From positions 1 through 64,000 of the forward strand of contig JAGKSW010000032.1 of NCBI GenBank assembly GCA_018993265.1: DNA of 64,000 bases. The letters are read 5' to 3'. Under the pieces are notes generated by a model. It was not told the origin of the DNA. It did no database searches and saw only the letters and a program-made list of their open reading frames with translations. This document shows positions 16,881 to 26,141 of this stretch, in pieces. Made by a program: the position numbers and the translations under genes. The DNA is from Nostoc sp. TH1S01. GTDB lineage: Bacteria; Cyanobacteriota; Cyanobacteriia; Cyanobacteriales; Nostocaceae. Each line of letters opens with the position of its first letter. Position 1 is the stretch's first letter.

Positions 16881-17657
16881 ATGACAAATAAACGCTTCTA
16901 TCACATTGGTTTTGGGCAAGACGATTTAGGGGAATCGCCTCCGGAGATTGCTTTATTATCGGGCGATCGCGATCGCACTTGTCTTATTGCCCAAAATTAT
17001 TTACAAGATGCGCGTTTATTATCGCAAAATCGTGGGCTTGATAGTTATCTAGGATACTTACCAAATAACCGCCCCATCTTATCTGCAACGAGTGGGATGG
17101 GTGCGCCTTCTTTAAGTATTGTAGTGAATGAATTGGTACAAGTAGGCATCCGGCAAATTATTCGCATCGGAACTTGTGGTTCAATTCAACCTCATGTCCC
17201 AGTCGGCAGTATTGTGGTTAGTAGTGCAGCTTTGTGTCGTCAAGGTGCGGCTAATGACATTGCACCTATAGAGTATCCGGCTGCGGCTGATCCGTTCTTG
17301 ACGGTGGCTTTAGTTAAGGCTGCACAAGAATTAGGATTTGAGCATTATTGGGGAATTACAGCTTCTGTTGATACTTTTTATGAAGGACAAGAACGCACTG
17401 ATTCGGCAAATCCTGATTTAATGCGATCGCTACGTGGAATTACGGAAGAGTATCGACGGTTAAATATTTTGAACTATGAAATGGAATGCGGCACACTGTT
17501 CAAAATGGCAGGAGTATATCAATTTGCGGCGGCGGCTGTTTGCGGTGTGGTGGCGCAACGTACTGTTGATGAAGGAATAGTTTTAGAACAGAAAGATGTT
17601 GCAGTAAGAAATGCGATCGCCACTGCTATTCATGCAGTCACTCATTATTGTGCCTAG
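16881..17657 (+). CDS. Uridine/nucleoside phosphorylase family protein
   Basis: 258 residues of the PNP_UDP_1 fold: phosphate-binding GDRDR (28-32), SATSGMGAPSLSIVVNEL, the IRIGTCGSI strand-loop, and the late NYEMECGTLF substrate loop. Such enzymes cleave nucleosides with phosphate to base plus ribose 1-phosphate for salvage. The arrangement is closest to uridine phosphorylase, but the substrate is not proven. Cytosolic, monocistronic, starting at ATG 16881. Confidence 0.88.
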   Translation: MTNKRFYHIGFGQDDLGESPPEIALLSGDRDRTCLIAQNYLQDARLLSQNRGLDSYLGYLPNNRPILSATSGMGAPSLSIVVNELVQVGIRQIIRIGTCGSIQPHVPVGSIVVSSAALCRQGAANDIAPIEYPAAADPFLTVALVKAAQELGFEHYWGITASVDTFYEGQERTDSANPDLMRSLRGITEEYRRLNILNYEMECGTLFKMAGVYQFAAAAVCGVVAQRTVDEGIVLEQKDVAVRNAIATAIHAVTHYCA

Positions 17658-17768
17658 TACAACAAGGCAAAAGTAAAAAGTGAGCCATTGCGGTGGACGG
17701 GTTTCCCGGCATAAAGCAAATGGCGACCCGAAGGGCAAAAGGAAAAAGAAAGAATAGCCAAATTATGA

Positions 17769-17857
17769 TGGTGCGTTAGGCGCTCTTATCTAATTTTTGT
17801 GGTGAATTAGCTCACAATCTGCGCCTAACACACCCTACGGTAATTTTATTTTTACTT
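17769..17857. mobile_element. MITE-like palindromic element, copy 2
   Basis: It starts GGTGCGTTAGGCGC and ends GCGCCTAACACACCC plus the AT-rich tail, nearly identical to 5069-5155. The few differences are mostly in the loop (AATTTTTGTGGTGAATTAG versus AGTTTTTGTGATGAATTAC). It lies between the phosphorylase and the retropepsin gene. The rest of the 17658-18139 gap is very AT-rich and holds no gene I can support. Confidence 0.75.
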
Positions 17858-18139
17858 TATAAGTCTTCTTTAAATATCACCTCAGTAGATTCATTGACTC
17901 TTCACTTAATCTTTAAGTTAGCTTTTCCTCAATCTAGATAATATATATCTATTACGTAAAAAAATCATATTCTGCACATAAATAAATCCTAAAAAATACT
18001 GGATTTATTTGAAAAACATGGTTGGATAACCTAGAAAACTTATTGAAAAATAAGTGGATTTTTAATAATTAGTAAATTAATTTATTTTTTAATTAAAAAT
18101 TTATTTTTTGTCTTGATAAAAATTCGGAGAAATCCTCAA

Positions 18140-18709
18140 ATGAACTGTGCTTTGAAGCGTGCAATTACTAATATTAACTTAGCTTTGATTGCAGTAATGC
18201 CAACGCTGATATTTTCAGGATTCACACACCGAGCAATAGCTGAAGATAAAGGCACTTGTTTTATGGTGACTTCTTCCGGGATGACAGTAGAATTAACCAA
18301 GCTTTGCAGTGATTCTCATCAAACAAAGGCAACTTCTGAAGGCAGGGTTTTTCGCGTGCCGATCAAACGGCACTTTGGGAGAACTCCGGTGATTGATGTC
18401 ACCTTTAATAATCAAAAAACCTTTGAGATGATTGTCGATACAGGTGCTAACGGAACTTTAATTACGCAAGCAATGGCGAACGCTTTGCGAATCAAACCTA
18501 CAGGAACACTCCAAGCTCAAACTGCCGATGGTAGCCAAGTAGAACTTGCTACAGGCAAGATTCAGTCGATCGCTGCTGGTGGTGCTGTCGCAAATAATCT
18601 GGAAGTGGCGATCGCATCCAAAGCAGGTATTGGCTTACTTGGTCACGATTTCTTCGGCGATTATGACATCAAAATTTTACAAACAGCCGTGGAATTTCAC
18701 CCACGTTAA
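18140..18709 (+). CDS. Retropepsin-like aspartic protease
   Basis: 189 residues from ATG 18140 (GGAGA nine bases upstream); an upstream TTG at 18113 is less likely. The N-terminus is a signal peptide (basic, then LALIAVMPTLIFSGF, cleavage probably after HRAIA). The mature part has the single aspartic protease motif IVDTGANGTLI with Asp100 and a C-terminal GIGLLGHDFFGDYDI, as in clan AA TIGR02281-type proteins. Like retropepsins it would need to dimerise for catalysis. Its role in the periplasm is unknown. Its stop overlaps by 4 bp the stop of the convergent kinase gene. Confidence 0.85.
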   Translation: MNCALKRAITNINLALIAVMPTLIFSGFTHRAIAEDKGTCFMVTSSGMTVELTKLCSDSHQTKATSEGRVFRVPIKRHFGRTPVIDVTFNNQKTFEMIVDTGANGTLITQAMANALRIKPTGTLQAQTADGSQVELATGKIQSIAAGGAVANNLEVAIASKAGIGLLGHDFFGDYDIKILQTAVEFHPR

Positions 18710-21003
18710 GTTTCTTTAACTAGTTGAGTAATTAACTTGACTAACTCGTTCGGTTCAACTGGTTTAGAGGAGTGCATTTGAAAACCAGCTAACAGAGCTT
18801 GTTCTTTATTTAATTCTCCGGCATAAGCTGTCAGGGCGATCGCCGGAATTTGCCCGCCTTTTTCTGGAGGTAGACTTCTAATTTGACGCATGAGCATATA
18901 ACCATCGACATCAGGCATCCCAATATCAAAGACGAGGACATCTGGTCGTAATTGGTTAAAAGCTGAGAGTGCTTCTGTGGCTGATGCGACGGCGATGACT
19001 TCTGCACCACTTTCTTTGAGCATGAAAGCTACCACTTCCCGCGAATCTACTTCATCATCGACAACTAAGATGCGAACACCTGTTAACTCTTGGTAAATAT
19101 CAGACTGTTCAGTACTCGGAGCTTGCTGAGTTTGACTGTTGATTAACGGTATTCTGACAGTAAAGATAGCCCCTTGTCCTTCTCCTGGACTGGCTGCCCA
19201 GACTGCACCACCATGTAACTCTACCAAATGTTTGACAATTGCCAGTCCTAATCCCAATCCACCAAATTTTCTCGTAGTTTGACTATCGGCTTGGCGGAAA
19301 TATTCAAAGACATAAGGCAAAAAGTCAGGGCTAATGCCTTGTCCATTATCGATGACTTGAATTTGCGCTTGTCTGCCAACTTGTTCTAAGCGGACTTCTA
19401 CACGACCACCAGCCGATGTAAACTTCACAGCATTAGAAAGCAAATTCCAAACTACTTGCTGCAAACGCACGGGATCTCCCAAAACCTCACCAACATTGGG
19501 TGATAAGGTAGTTTGAATTTGAATTGCTTTGGCTTGGGCTGCTAACTGGACAGTTTCTAAGGCTGCCGAAATTACTGAACGCAAATCTACAGAAGCAATA
19601 TTGAGGCTGAGTTTACCTCGCAGAATTTGTGAGATATCCAATAAATCTTCGATGAGTTGAGCTTGTAATTTAGCATTGCGTTCAATAGTTGCTAAAGCTT
19701 CCGTTCGCTTGGCTTCGTTTAATTTGTGGCTAGTGAGCAACTTCGACCAACCTAAAATCGGATTCAGTGGCGATCGCAACTCATGGGATAAAATAGCGAG
19801 AAATTCATCTTTAACACGATTAGCGGCTTCTGCGGCTTGACGTGCTGTTTGTTCTCGTTGCAAAAGTTGTTCTCGTTCTTGTTCGGCTTGCTTGCTTGCT
19901 GTTAAATCAACTACAAAGGCAAAACCATCAGTTTGAGAACCTTCTCGAAAAGCACAGCCTATCAGAATGGGAACACGATAACCAGCTTTGTGAATGTAAT
20001 ACTTTTCTACAGGAGTTGAAATTCCACACTGCTTGAGTTCTTCAATTATCCGTAAATCTTCCTCATTGTATTCAGACGCAGAGATGTCTATCCAACGCAA
20101 ACCTTTCGTTTCCATATCTGCACGGGTGTAACCTACAAGCTGTAAATAAGCATCGTTGGCTGCTGTAATATTGCCATCAATATCCCAAAAACAAATTCCA
20201 ATGACATTTGAATCAAATATCCATCGGAACCTAGCTTCACTTTCCTGAAGGGCTTTTTCGGCATATTTCCGCTCTGTAATGTCTTCCATAATTCCATCAA
20301 TAATTGTTGTATCGCCGTTAGTCGTAAAAGTTTGACTAATCCTCACCCAAATTTCACTGCCATCAATGCGATGCAACAATAATTCCCGCTCTCGGCCATT
20401 GCCATTTGTTCTGAGTTGTTGCCAGAGTCGGGCATCTTCTTCTGATGCAAAATAAGACTCTAGAGTTTGATGTAAAGGAAATTCTGTTAAGGAATCTAGA
20501 CCGAGCAGTTGTAAAAATGCTGCATTAGCTTCTAGTAAAATACCATCGGCGGTAATACGATACACTCCTACTTTCAGTTGATTGAGTAAAGTTTGAAAGC
20601 GCGTTTCTAACCCTTTCATTTGGCGTTGAGTTGTAACTTGCTTGAGTGCCAAACGTACCGCTATAGGTAAACGCATATAATTACTTGGTGACTTAATTAC
20701 ATAGTCATCCAAGCCTGATTTCATCGCCTCTACCGCAATTTCTTGTGAGCCACTGTTAGTAAACATCACCACAGGTATTTCTGGATAGCGGCTTTTGATT
20801 TTGCGAAGTACAGTGATTCCATTACTCCAACGCAGCTCGTAGTCAGTAATTACCAAGTCAAATTCTCCTGCTGACAATGCCTGCTCAAGCTCTTGTGGAC
20901 GAGCAATTTGCTGAATTTGCAACTCAGCAAACTCTCGCTCTAAGGCATGAATTGCCAGCAAGCGATCGTGGGGATTGTCATCAATCAAGAGAATACGTAA
21001 CAT
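18706..21003 (-). CDS. REC-PAS-PAS-histidine kinase-REC protein
   Basis: 765 residues from ATG 21003; the 21 upstream in-frame residues overlap the preceding gene and have no support. Domains: N-terminal receiver (LRILLIDDNPHD, acceptor in LVITDYEL), two PAS domains (about 140-255 and 265-385), coiled coil, HisKA with His407 (ILSHELRSPLNP), HATPase (NLLSNAVKF, DNGQGI, GLGLGLAI) and a C-terminal receiver (ILVVDDE, VFDIGMPD). Receivers at both ends imply it both receives and sends phosphate in a relay. It starts 20 bp after the response regulator stop, so the two are one operon. Confidence 0.92.
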   Translation of the reverse strand: MLRILLIDDNPHDRLLAIHALEREFAELQIQQIARPQELEQALSAGEFDLVITDYELRWSNGITVLRKIKSRYPEIPVVMFTNSGSQEIAVEAMKSGLDDYVIKSPSNYMRLPIAVRLALKQVTTQRQMKGLETRFQTLLNQLKVGVYRITADGILLEANAAFLQLLGLDSLTEFPLHQTLESYFASEEDARLWQQLRTNGNGRERELLLHRIDGSEIWVRISQTFTTNGDTTIIDGIMEDITERKYAEKALQESEARFRWIFDSNVIGICFWDIDGNITAANDAYLQLVGYTRADMETKGLRWIDISASEYNEEDLRIIEELKQCGISTPVEKYYIHKAGYRVPILIGCAFREGSQTDGFAFVVDLTASKQAEQEREQLLQREQTARQAAEAANRVKDEFLAILSHELRSPLNPILGWSKLLTSHKLNEAKRTEALATIERNAKLQAQLIEDLLDISQILRGKLSLNIASVDLRSVISAALETVQLAAQAKAIQIQTTLSPNVGEVLGDPVRLQQVVWNLLSNAVKFTSAGGRVEVRLEQVGRQAQIQVIDNGQGISPDFLPYVFEYFRQADSQTTRKFGGLGLGLAIVKHLVELHGGAVWAASPGEGQGAIFTVRIPLINSQTQQAPSTEQSDIYQELTGVRILVVDDEVDSREVVAFMLKESGAEVIAVASATEALSAFNQLRPDVLVFDIGMPDVDGYMLMRQIRSLPPEKGGQIPAIALTAYAGELNKEQALLAGFQMHSSKPVEPNELVKLITQLVKET

Positions 21004-21023
21004 CGAACTTATAATTAATTTAT

Positions 21024-21482
21024 TTAAGAAGTACCCAGTTCTGGTTTTTGGTTCAAAACCATCCAATGTTGGTTAATAATCGTGACAATTGCAACTAAAT
21101 CATCAAAAGCCACAGGCTTAACCATGTAAGCATTTGCACCTAAATCATACAAATGATTAATATCTATATATTCTTGAGAAGCAGTTAAAATCACCACTGG
21201 CAGACGCTTGATACCTGGTTGTTGCCTTAACCATGTCAACACCTCAGCGCCAGAACGACGCGGCAGTTTTAAATCGAGCATAATTAAGGCAGGTAATGGA
21301 TAAAGACCGCGATCGCCATAAACTGCTTCTCCAGCAAGGTAAAATACGGCTGCATCGCCATCATTCACCACTTGTAATGGATTAGTAATGCCAGCTTTGC
21401 GAAACGCTCTTTGCACAAGCAAAATATCTTGGGGATTGTCTTCTACTAGTAAGATTGTTTCCCCTGTCGATAAAGTATTCAT
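21024..21482 (-). CDS. Rcp1-like response regulator
   Basis: 152 residues from ATG 21482, a single receiver domain: ILLVEDNPQD acidic pocket, acceptor Asp70 in IMLDLKLPR, Thr in VILTAS and Lys in YMVKPV. The extended loop before the acceptor (GEAVYGDRGLYPLPALIM) and LDLKLPR are typical of the Rcp1 class that partners with phytochrome-type kinases. The CHASE3-GAF kinase upstream on the same strand is the likely partner. Confidence 0.9.
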   Translation of the reverse strand: MNTLSTGETILLVEDNPQDILLVQRAFRKAGITNPLQVVNDGDAAVFYLAGEAVYGDRGLYPLPALIMLDLKLPRRSGAEVLTWLRQQPGIKRLPVVILTASQEYIDINHLYDLGANAYMVKPVAFDDLVAIVTIINQHWMVLNQKPELGTS

Positions 21483-21872
21483 TCGTATTTTGTAGTTTTT
21501 AGCAGCACAGACCAAAAGTTATCTGCTCGTATGAATTTACACTTATTTTTTAATAGATTTCTCATATACTTCACTCCTTACCTCTACAAACTGCTATGTG
21601 AGTTTATAGAACATCTAAAATCACCTATTATTATCCTGAGCAATTTCTGCGTTCTTGTCTTCTACCGCAGGAGTTATCGAAGTTACATTAAAAAAACACC
21701 CTACGTAGATAGTCATTAACTATCTATGGTGTCTTGGCGATAAAATAATTTTGAATTTTGGATTGTAGATTACTTTTCAAGATAAATCTACTTGTAAGTA
21801 AATAGATAGAATTAATTACACAACGTCGTTTTCCTGTTCCCTATCTCCACCGTTGAATTAAATTTTGTCCAA
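21483..21872. other. Intergenic region, no gene seen
   Basis: A 62-codon plus-strand open frame (21531-21719) is hydrophobic and compositionally biased, with no ribosome site or recognisable pattern. I regard it as chance. The stretch probably contains the promoter of the response regulator operon. Confidence 0.5.
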
Positions 21873-23831
21873 CTACTTATTGTGAAGTAAATATTGGTCA
21901 AAAACAGCTTTTGGTAGAGTAAAAAAGAAGCGACTACCTGTATTTAGCTGAGATTCCACTCCACATAAACCACCCATACGTTCTAAGGCTTTCCGCACGA
22001 TCGCTAGTCCAATACCTGTACCAGGATACACTTCTATACCGTGGAGCCTTTCAAACACTCGAAAAATTCGCTCTTGATGTTCTGGTGCAATACCAATACC
22101 GTTGTCAGCAATCCACAACTTAATCCAACTAGTGTCATTGTGAATATACTCTTCGGAGTATATCTGAATGATTGGTAAATCATCTGGTTTAACAAACTTG
22201 ATGGCGTTGCTCAATAAATTGGTTAATACTTGCACAAGGGTAGAGCGATGAGCCATTACCTGCGGTAAAGAATTGTCAATTTTAATTTGAGCTTGGTGTT
22301 CCTTAATTTGGACATCTAATTGTTTCAGAGCTTCTCTGACTACATTATTTAAGTCAACGGGTTGCATTTGAATTTGCACACGACTCAAACGACTGTAATT
22401 CAGCAAGTCAGTAATTAAGGTATCCATTTGCAAAGCCCCCTCAGCAATATAGTGAAGATAGCTTTGACCAGACGAGTCTAGTTGGTCGCTGTAGTCTTCT
22501 AATAAAGCTTGGGCAAACCCTTGCATAGTACGCAGAGGAGCGCGTAAGTCGTGAGATACAGAATAGTTAAAAGCTTCTAAATCTTGATTAACTTCTTGGA
22601 GTTCGGCAGTACGTTGTAATACTCGCTGCTCCAATTCTGTGGCATAATCTTGCAGTTGTTGGCGGAGTTGGGATTGTTGAATAGCGATCGCTAATTGTGC
22701 TGAAACTTCACTAGCAATTTCGACAATTTCACTACTAAAAGTTGCCGCCTCAGATTTAGCTAAAATTATTTCACCAATCACTGTATCTTCCATCTGCATA
22801 GGGATAATTAAACAACTATTTAGCCCTGTAGCTAGAAGTTTTTTGAGAATTGGCGGATGTTCATCATGACTAGCAAAAACTTCTGGAGTCTGTAGAACTT
22901 CCACAGGCGCAAAATCGGTAATTGGTAGTGTTGTACCTTCAGCTAGTTGTAATTCACCATCAGCGTTACCTGCTAGCACCTCGGCTGTTTTGGTCTCAAA
23001 ATTAAACAAGATAGAAAAGGCTTGTTGGCAATTTATCAGTTGACGCAACCTACCTAAACCATCCCTGATGATTGTGACATCAGGTTGAGCCGATAAAATG
23101 GCTCGGTCAATTTGATGCAAATCAGCCAAGCGTTGAGCCGAACGTTGTGATTTTTCAGTTTGCTCAATAGCAGTTTTCAAAGCATGTTCATAAGTGTGCA
23201 AGACTTGGAAAATTTGTTGTCGGATGTAGTAAGCCAGCGTTATCCCAATTACTAATGCCAAAATGATGCTAATTGCACTTACTTGCTGTGCTGTATTGCG
23301 AGCAGTTCGGCTGCGTTTATTACGTAGTTGTTCTTCTGTTGCAACAAAATCTGCGATTTGCTGACGCATTACCTCCATCTTCTGTTGACGCACTTCCAAA
23401 CCTACCAATGGTTCAGTTTCTCCTCGCTGACGACGTTCTACTGCTTGGGAGATGAGACGATTCCACTCTTGATAATGCACCTCTAGTTGCTGCACACGTT
23501 GAACTTGAGGAAAATTATCTGCAACTAAATATTTTAATTCTGCAAAAGCAGCACCAGTGACTGGCCTAGCTTCTTGATAGGGTTCAAGAAATTCTGGCTT
23601 TCCGCTGAGGAGATAGCCACGCGAGCCTGTCTGTTCGTCTAACAGTAGTTTATGAGCGCGGTAAGCCTGAGCAATTACCTGATCTGTATGATCTACCCAT
23701 TGCAGGGCTGAAAGTAAGCGGTTTACTTGCCAAAGGGAAACCCCAGAAAATAACAATAACAGAACGCTGGGAAGAGCGATCGCACTAGTTAGCCGACGAC
23801 GGAAGATAGACTTAGCAATTTGCAGCAGCAT
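21873..23831 (-). CDS. CHASE3-GAF sensor histidine kinase
   Basis: 652 residues. A first membrane helix (about 15-38) and a second (about 185-205) flank a periplasmic CHASE3 domain (LLDEQTGSRGYLLSGKPEFLEPY is diagnostic). A cytosolic GAF domain (about 240-385), a coiled coil (ATELEQRVLQRTAELQEV), a HisKA with His427 (SVSHDLRAPLRTMQGFAQAL, phytochrome-like) and a HATPase (NLLSNAIKF, DNGIGI, GTGIGLAI) follow. The ligand sensed by CHASE3 is unknown. The kinase core is the type found in cyanobacterial phytochromes, matching the Rcp1-like regulator downstream. Confidence 0.92.
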   Translation of the reverse strand: MLLQIAKSIFRRRLTSAIALPSVLLLLFSGVSLWQVNRLLSALQWVDHTDQVIAQAYRAHKLLLDEQTGSRGYLLSGKPEFLEPYQEARPVTGAAFAELKYLVADNFPQVQRVQQLEVHYQEWNRLISQAVERRQRGETEPLVGLEVRQQKMEVMRQQIADFVATEEQLRNKRSRTARNTAQQVSAISIILALVIGITLAYYIRQQIFQVLHTYEHALKTAIEQTEKSQRSAQRLADLHQIDRAILSAQPDVTIIRDGLGRLRQLINCQQAFSILFNFETKTAEVLAGNADGELQLAEGTTLPITDFAPVEVLQTPEVFASHDEHPPILKKLLATGLNSCLIIPMQMEDTVIGEIILAKSEAATFSSEIVEIASEVSAQLAIAIQQSQLRQQLQDYATELEQRVLQRTAELQEVNQDLEAFNYSVSHDLRAPLRTMQGFAQALLEDYSDQLDSSGQSYLHYIAEGALQMDTLITDLLNYSRLSRVQIQMQPVDLNNVVREALKQLDVQIKEHQAQIKIDNSLPQVMAHRSTLVQVLTNLLSNAIKFVKPDDLPIIQIYSEEYIHNDTSWIKLWIADNGIGIAPEHQERIFRVFERLHGIEVYPGTGIGLAIVRKALERMGGLCGVESQLNTGSRFFFTLPKAVFDQYLLHNK

Positions 23832-24280
23832 AATATTATGCTAATGGCTTTGTCTGAAAATTAGCATAGTGTGGCAGCAGATGCGGCTAATTAAATCAGT
23901 ATTGGTGTGCAATCTTAGCACTAATATTAAATATTTAACCTCACCTTAATAGCTGGCAAACACAATATACTATGTGTCTAAATAATTACGAACTCAAAAA
24001 AGCATTGTTATCTTTACCAAATACTCTCAAGCTATTACGTTATCGAATGCACATAATTATCCAATTCGCAATTACCTTTTGAAAGATGCAAACAAAATAT
24101 TTAGCTTCATTTGTTTACTGACTGTCCCTGTTAAAGTGCGATCGCTATTGCTAGTAGAGCGATAATGAACGAATGATGTTTTGCTGATCAAAGCGTGGTA
24201 GCAATAACTGAGTTAGTGGAACGTGCGATCGCCCCTTCATTCCCATCTTTTGAAATAGTGCGATCGCTTCAAATTCAATG
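23832..24280. other. Intergenic region with HIP1 sites
   Basis: 449 bp holding several GCGATCGC octamers near 24140 and 24225-24265 but no gene I can support. The plus-strand frame 24195-24452 lies mostly over the HNH gene and is a shadow. Confidence 0.5.
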
Positions 24281-24718
24281 TTATTCTGATTTCGGCGGAT
24301 GCAGCCCTACTGAGTTCAGAAGACGACGCAAGTTAACGACTCCAACTCGATTCAATTTCAGAGCTTCCACGGTTGCTCGACCACAGGGAGTTTTACCCAT
24401 AACCTCGGTAAAATCATCGTTCCAGCTAAAATGCTCTGACCAAAGCTGCTGACGAGGATGAAAGAGCGCAACCTCTTGTTCGGTTTGGGGATCGAAATGG
24501 CTAGTTTTGGTATGCTTTCGACCATTACAACCAAAACATGACCAAGCTAAATTTTCTGCGATGGTTTCTCCACCAGCCTGACGGGGTTTGATATGTTCTA
24601 CCGTAAAACTGTCAGGGGAAAATTCTTCTGGGCATCGACAATATTCACAAAAATGATTAGCTCTGCTGGCGACTGTTCGCCTCAGCGCAACAGGTACTCG
24701 CTCGAACTCAGACGGCAT
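24281..24718 (-). CDS. HNH endonuclease
   Basis: 145 residues from ATG 24718. A zinc-binding CxxC pair (FCEYCR) and a second one (SCFGCN) bracket the HNH core VEHIKPRQAGG and ENLAWSC. HNH proteins are metal-dependent DNA nucleases. The C-terminal part (GKTPCGRATVEALKLN) resembles the extension of cyanobacterial HNH proteins found next to a small helical protein, as here. The start overlaps the end of that upstream gene by 11 bp, so both are translated from one mRNA. Whether it is an immune, homing or toxin-like nuclease is unknown. Confidence 0.85.
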   Translation of the reverse strand: MPSEFERVPVALRRTVASRANHFCEYCRCPEEFSPDSFTVEHIKPRQAGGETIAENLAWSCFGCNGRKHTKTSHFDPQTEQEVALFHPRQQLWSEHFSWNDDFTEVMGKTPCGRATVEALKLNRVGVVNLRRLLNSVGLHPPKSE

Positions 24719-25103
24719 GGAATGACTGAGACTCCGATACAAATTGACGATTCAAAGTCAGCAAGTCGATATTCCTAAGTCTGGCTAACTCTATGAGAGC
24801 TTCTAAGCGTTCTACTCTCCACTGTTCTAGCCGATCCTCATACTGAATCAATTCTTGATGTTCTATGTCAGTCAGTTCGCCCCACTCACACTTTTCGCGC
24901 AACTCTTCTAATCGTTTCTGCTCATCCGGAGGAAGACGGCGTTGGATACCTTCAATCAAGGCTAACTCCTCAGAATTAGATGTAGCTTTATGAGTGGATT
25001 CAGATAGAAATTCTAACAATTGAACGACAGCAGTTAACCGTTCTGGAGACAACTGCTCAATGAGTGCGATCGCTCGTCTACGAATATCTGCGGCTGGAGT
25101 CAT
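24708..25103 (-). CDS. Helical protein paired with HNH nuclease
   Basis: 131 residues, strongly helical and charged. The N-terminus (RRRAIALIEQLSPERLTAVVQLLEFLSES) resembles the helix that begins many cyanobacterial antitoxin-like proteins. The C-terminal half (LREKCEWGELTDIEHQEL, then YEDRLEQWRVERLEALIELA) is conserved in my recollection of such HNH pairs. No catalytic motif. Its overlap with the HNH gene suggests a partner or inhibitor of the nuclease, which is inference from arrangement only. Confidence 0.7.
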   Translation of the reverse strand: MTPAADIRRRAIALIEQLSPERLTAVVQLLEFLSESTHKATSNSEELALIEGIQRRLPPDEQKRLEELREKCEWGELTDIEHQELIQYEDRLEQWRVERLEALIELARLRNIDLLTLNRQFVSESQSFHAV

Positions 25104-25367
25104 ACAAAGTCACCCTTGCCTGTGTCTGTTCTAATTTTAATTCAGAGGGAAGTTTCTCGATTCCCGGAAAGATGAAACAGAAGCGTGATCGCTTGTAACA
25201 AGCAGTACCACCAATTGACGGATTTTTACGCAATTAGAAACAGTGTTTAGCGATCACTATTTTATGGCATCGAATGAACTGAATCTTCTCAATACCATTC
25301 TGCTAGAAGATGAAGCAGAGTAAAATTTTTAGACAATTGAGAAGAGTTAAATTTTAGGAGTAAGCTT

Positions 25368-25988
25368 CTGTCTTTACAATTTATCAATGTCCCGCCTGCT
25401 AATTCTCAACCCCCGGTTGGCTTAATTGTGGCTTTGCATGGTTGGGGTGCTAATGCCGATGATGTGGCATCTTTATTACCTTACTTCCAATTACCGAATT
25501 ACCATTTTGTTTTTCCGAATGCACCTTATCCACATCCTTATTCTGCTGTGGGTAAGGCTTGGTATGAGTTGCGAAATGAGAATATGTATCAGGGTTTAGC
25601 CGAAAGTCGGCAATTACTCACCGAGTTTTTACAATCTTTAGAAAGCAGCACTGGTGTACCTTTATCGCGGACGGTTTTGTGTGGGTTTTCTCAAGGCGGG
25701 GCGATGACTTTAGAGGTGGGATTAAAGTTACCTCTGGCTGGTTTAACGGTGATGAGTGGCTATTTACATCCTGATGCAGTACCTAAAGAACAGAAGGAGA
25801 TTCCACCGACTTTAGTTATGCACGGTACTCAAGATGAAGTTGTGCCATTGCAAGCAGCTATCAGAACGCGGGAAAGCTTGCAGTCTCTAGGTTTTACAGT
25901 AGATTACCGGGAATTTGAGGCAGGGCATGAAATTAATTTGCAAATGTTAGAAGCGTTACGAAATTTTGTTTTAACGACAATTGCGTAG
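25368..25988 (+). CDS. Carboxylesterase/phospholipase-type alpha/beta hydrolase
   Basis: 206 residues if started at CTG 25368. The fold begins with a strand LSLQFINVPPA, then VGLIVALHGWGAN (oxyanion loop), nucleophile GFSQGGAM, acid in VMHGTQDEVVP and histidine in EAGHEIN. The family hydrolyses short acyl esters or lysophospholipids in the cytosol. No ATG, GTG or TTG occurs between the upstream stop at 25338 and GTG 25428, which would cut off the first strand. An excellent AGGAG lies 7 nt before CTG 25368, so I choose CTG, or a mutated ATG, as the start. Confidence 0.85.
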   Translation: MSLQFINVPPANSQPPVGLIVALHGWGANADDVASLLPYFQLPNYHFVFPNAPYPHPYSAVGKAWYELRNENMYQGLAESRQLLTEFLQSLESSTGVPLSRTVLCGFSQGGAMTLEVGLKLPLAGLTVMSGYLHPDAVPKEQKEIPPTLVMHGTQDEVVPLQAAIRTRESLQSLGFTVDYREFEAGHEINLQMLEALRNFVLTTIA

Positions 25989-26141
25989 CTTTAAATACAA
26001 ATTTTTTACAATTATGGTAAAAATCATGCAAATTTTTACGAAAGAAATGCCGTCTAATGAGTAATATAGATTGGGTGGTTGCGTCAAGCGCAACTTTACC
26101 CAAGCTGGATGCAAATGCTGCATAAGGGAGGGGCAAGCATT

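Noticed and set aside
21531-21719. 62-codon plus-strand frame upstream of the response regulator
   Set aside because: Biased hydrophobic composition, no ribosome site, no pattern; most likely chance in AT-rich DNA.
24195-24452. 85-codon plus-strand frame
   Set aside because: More than half overlaps the well-supported HNH gene on the other strand.
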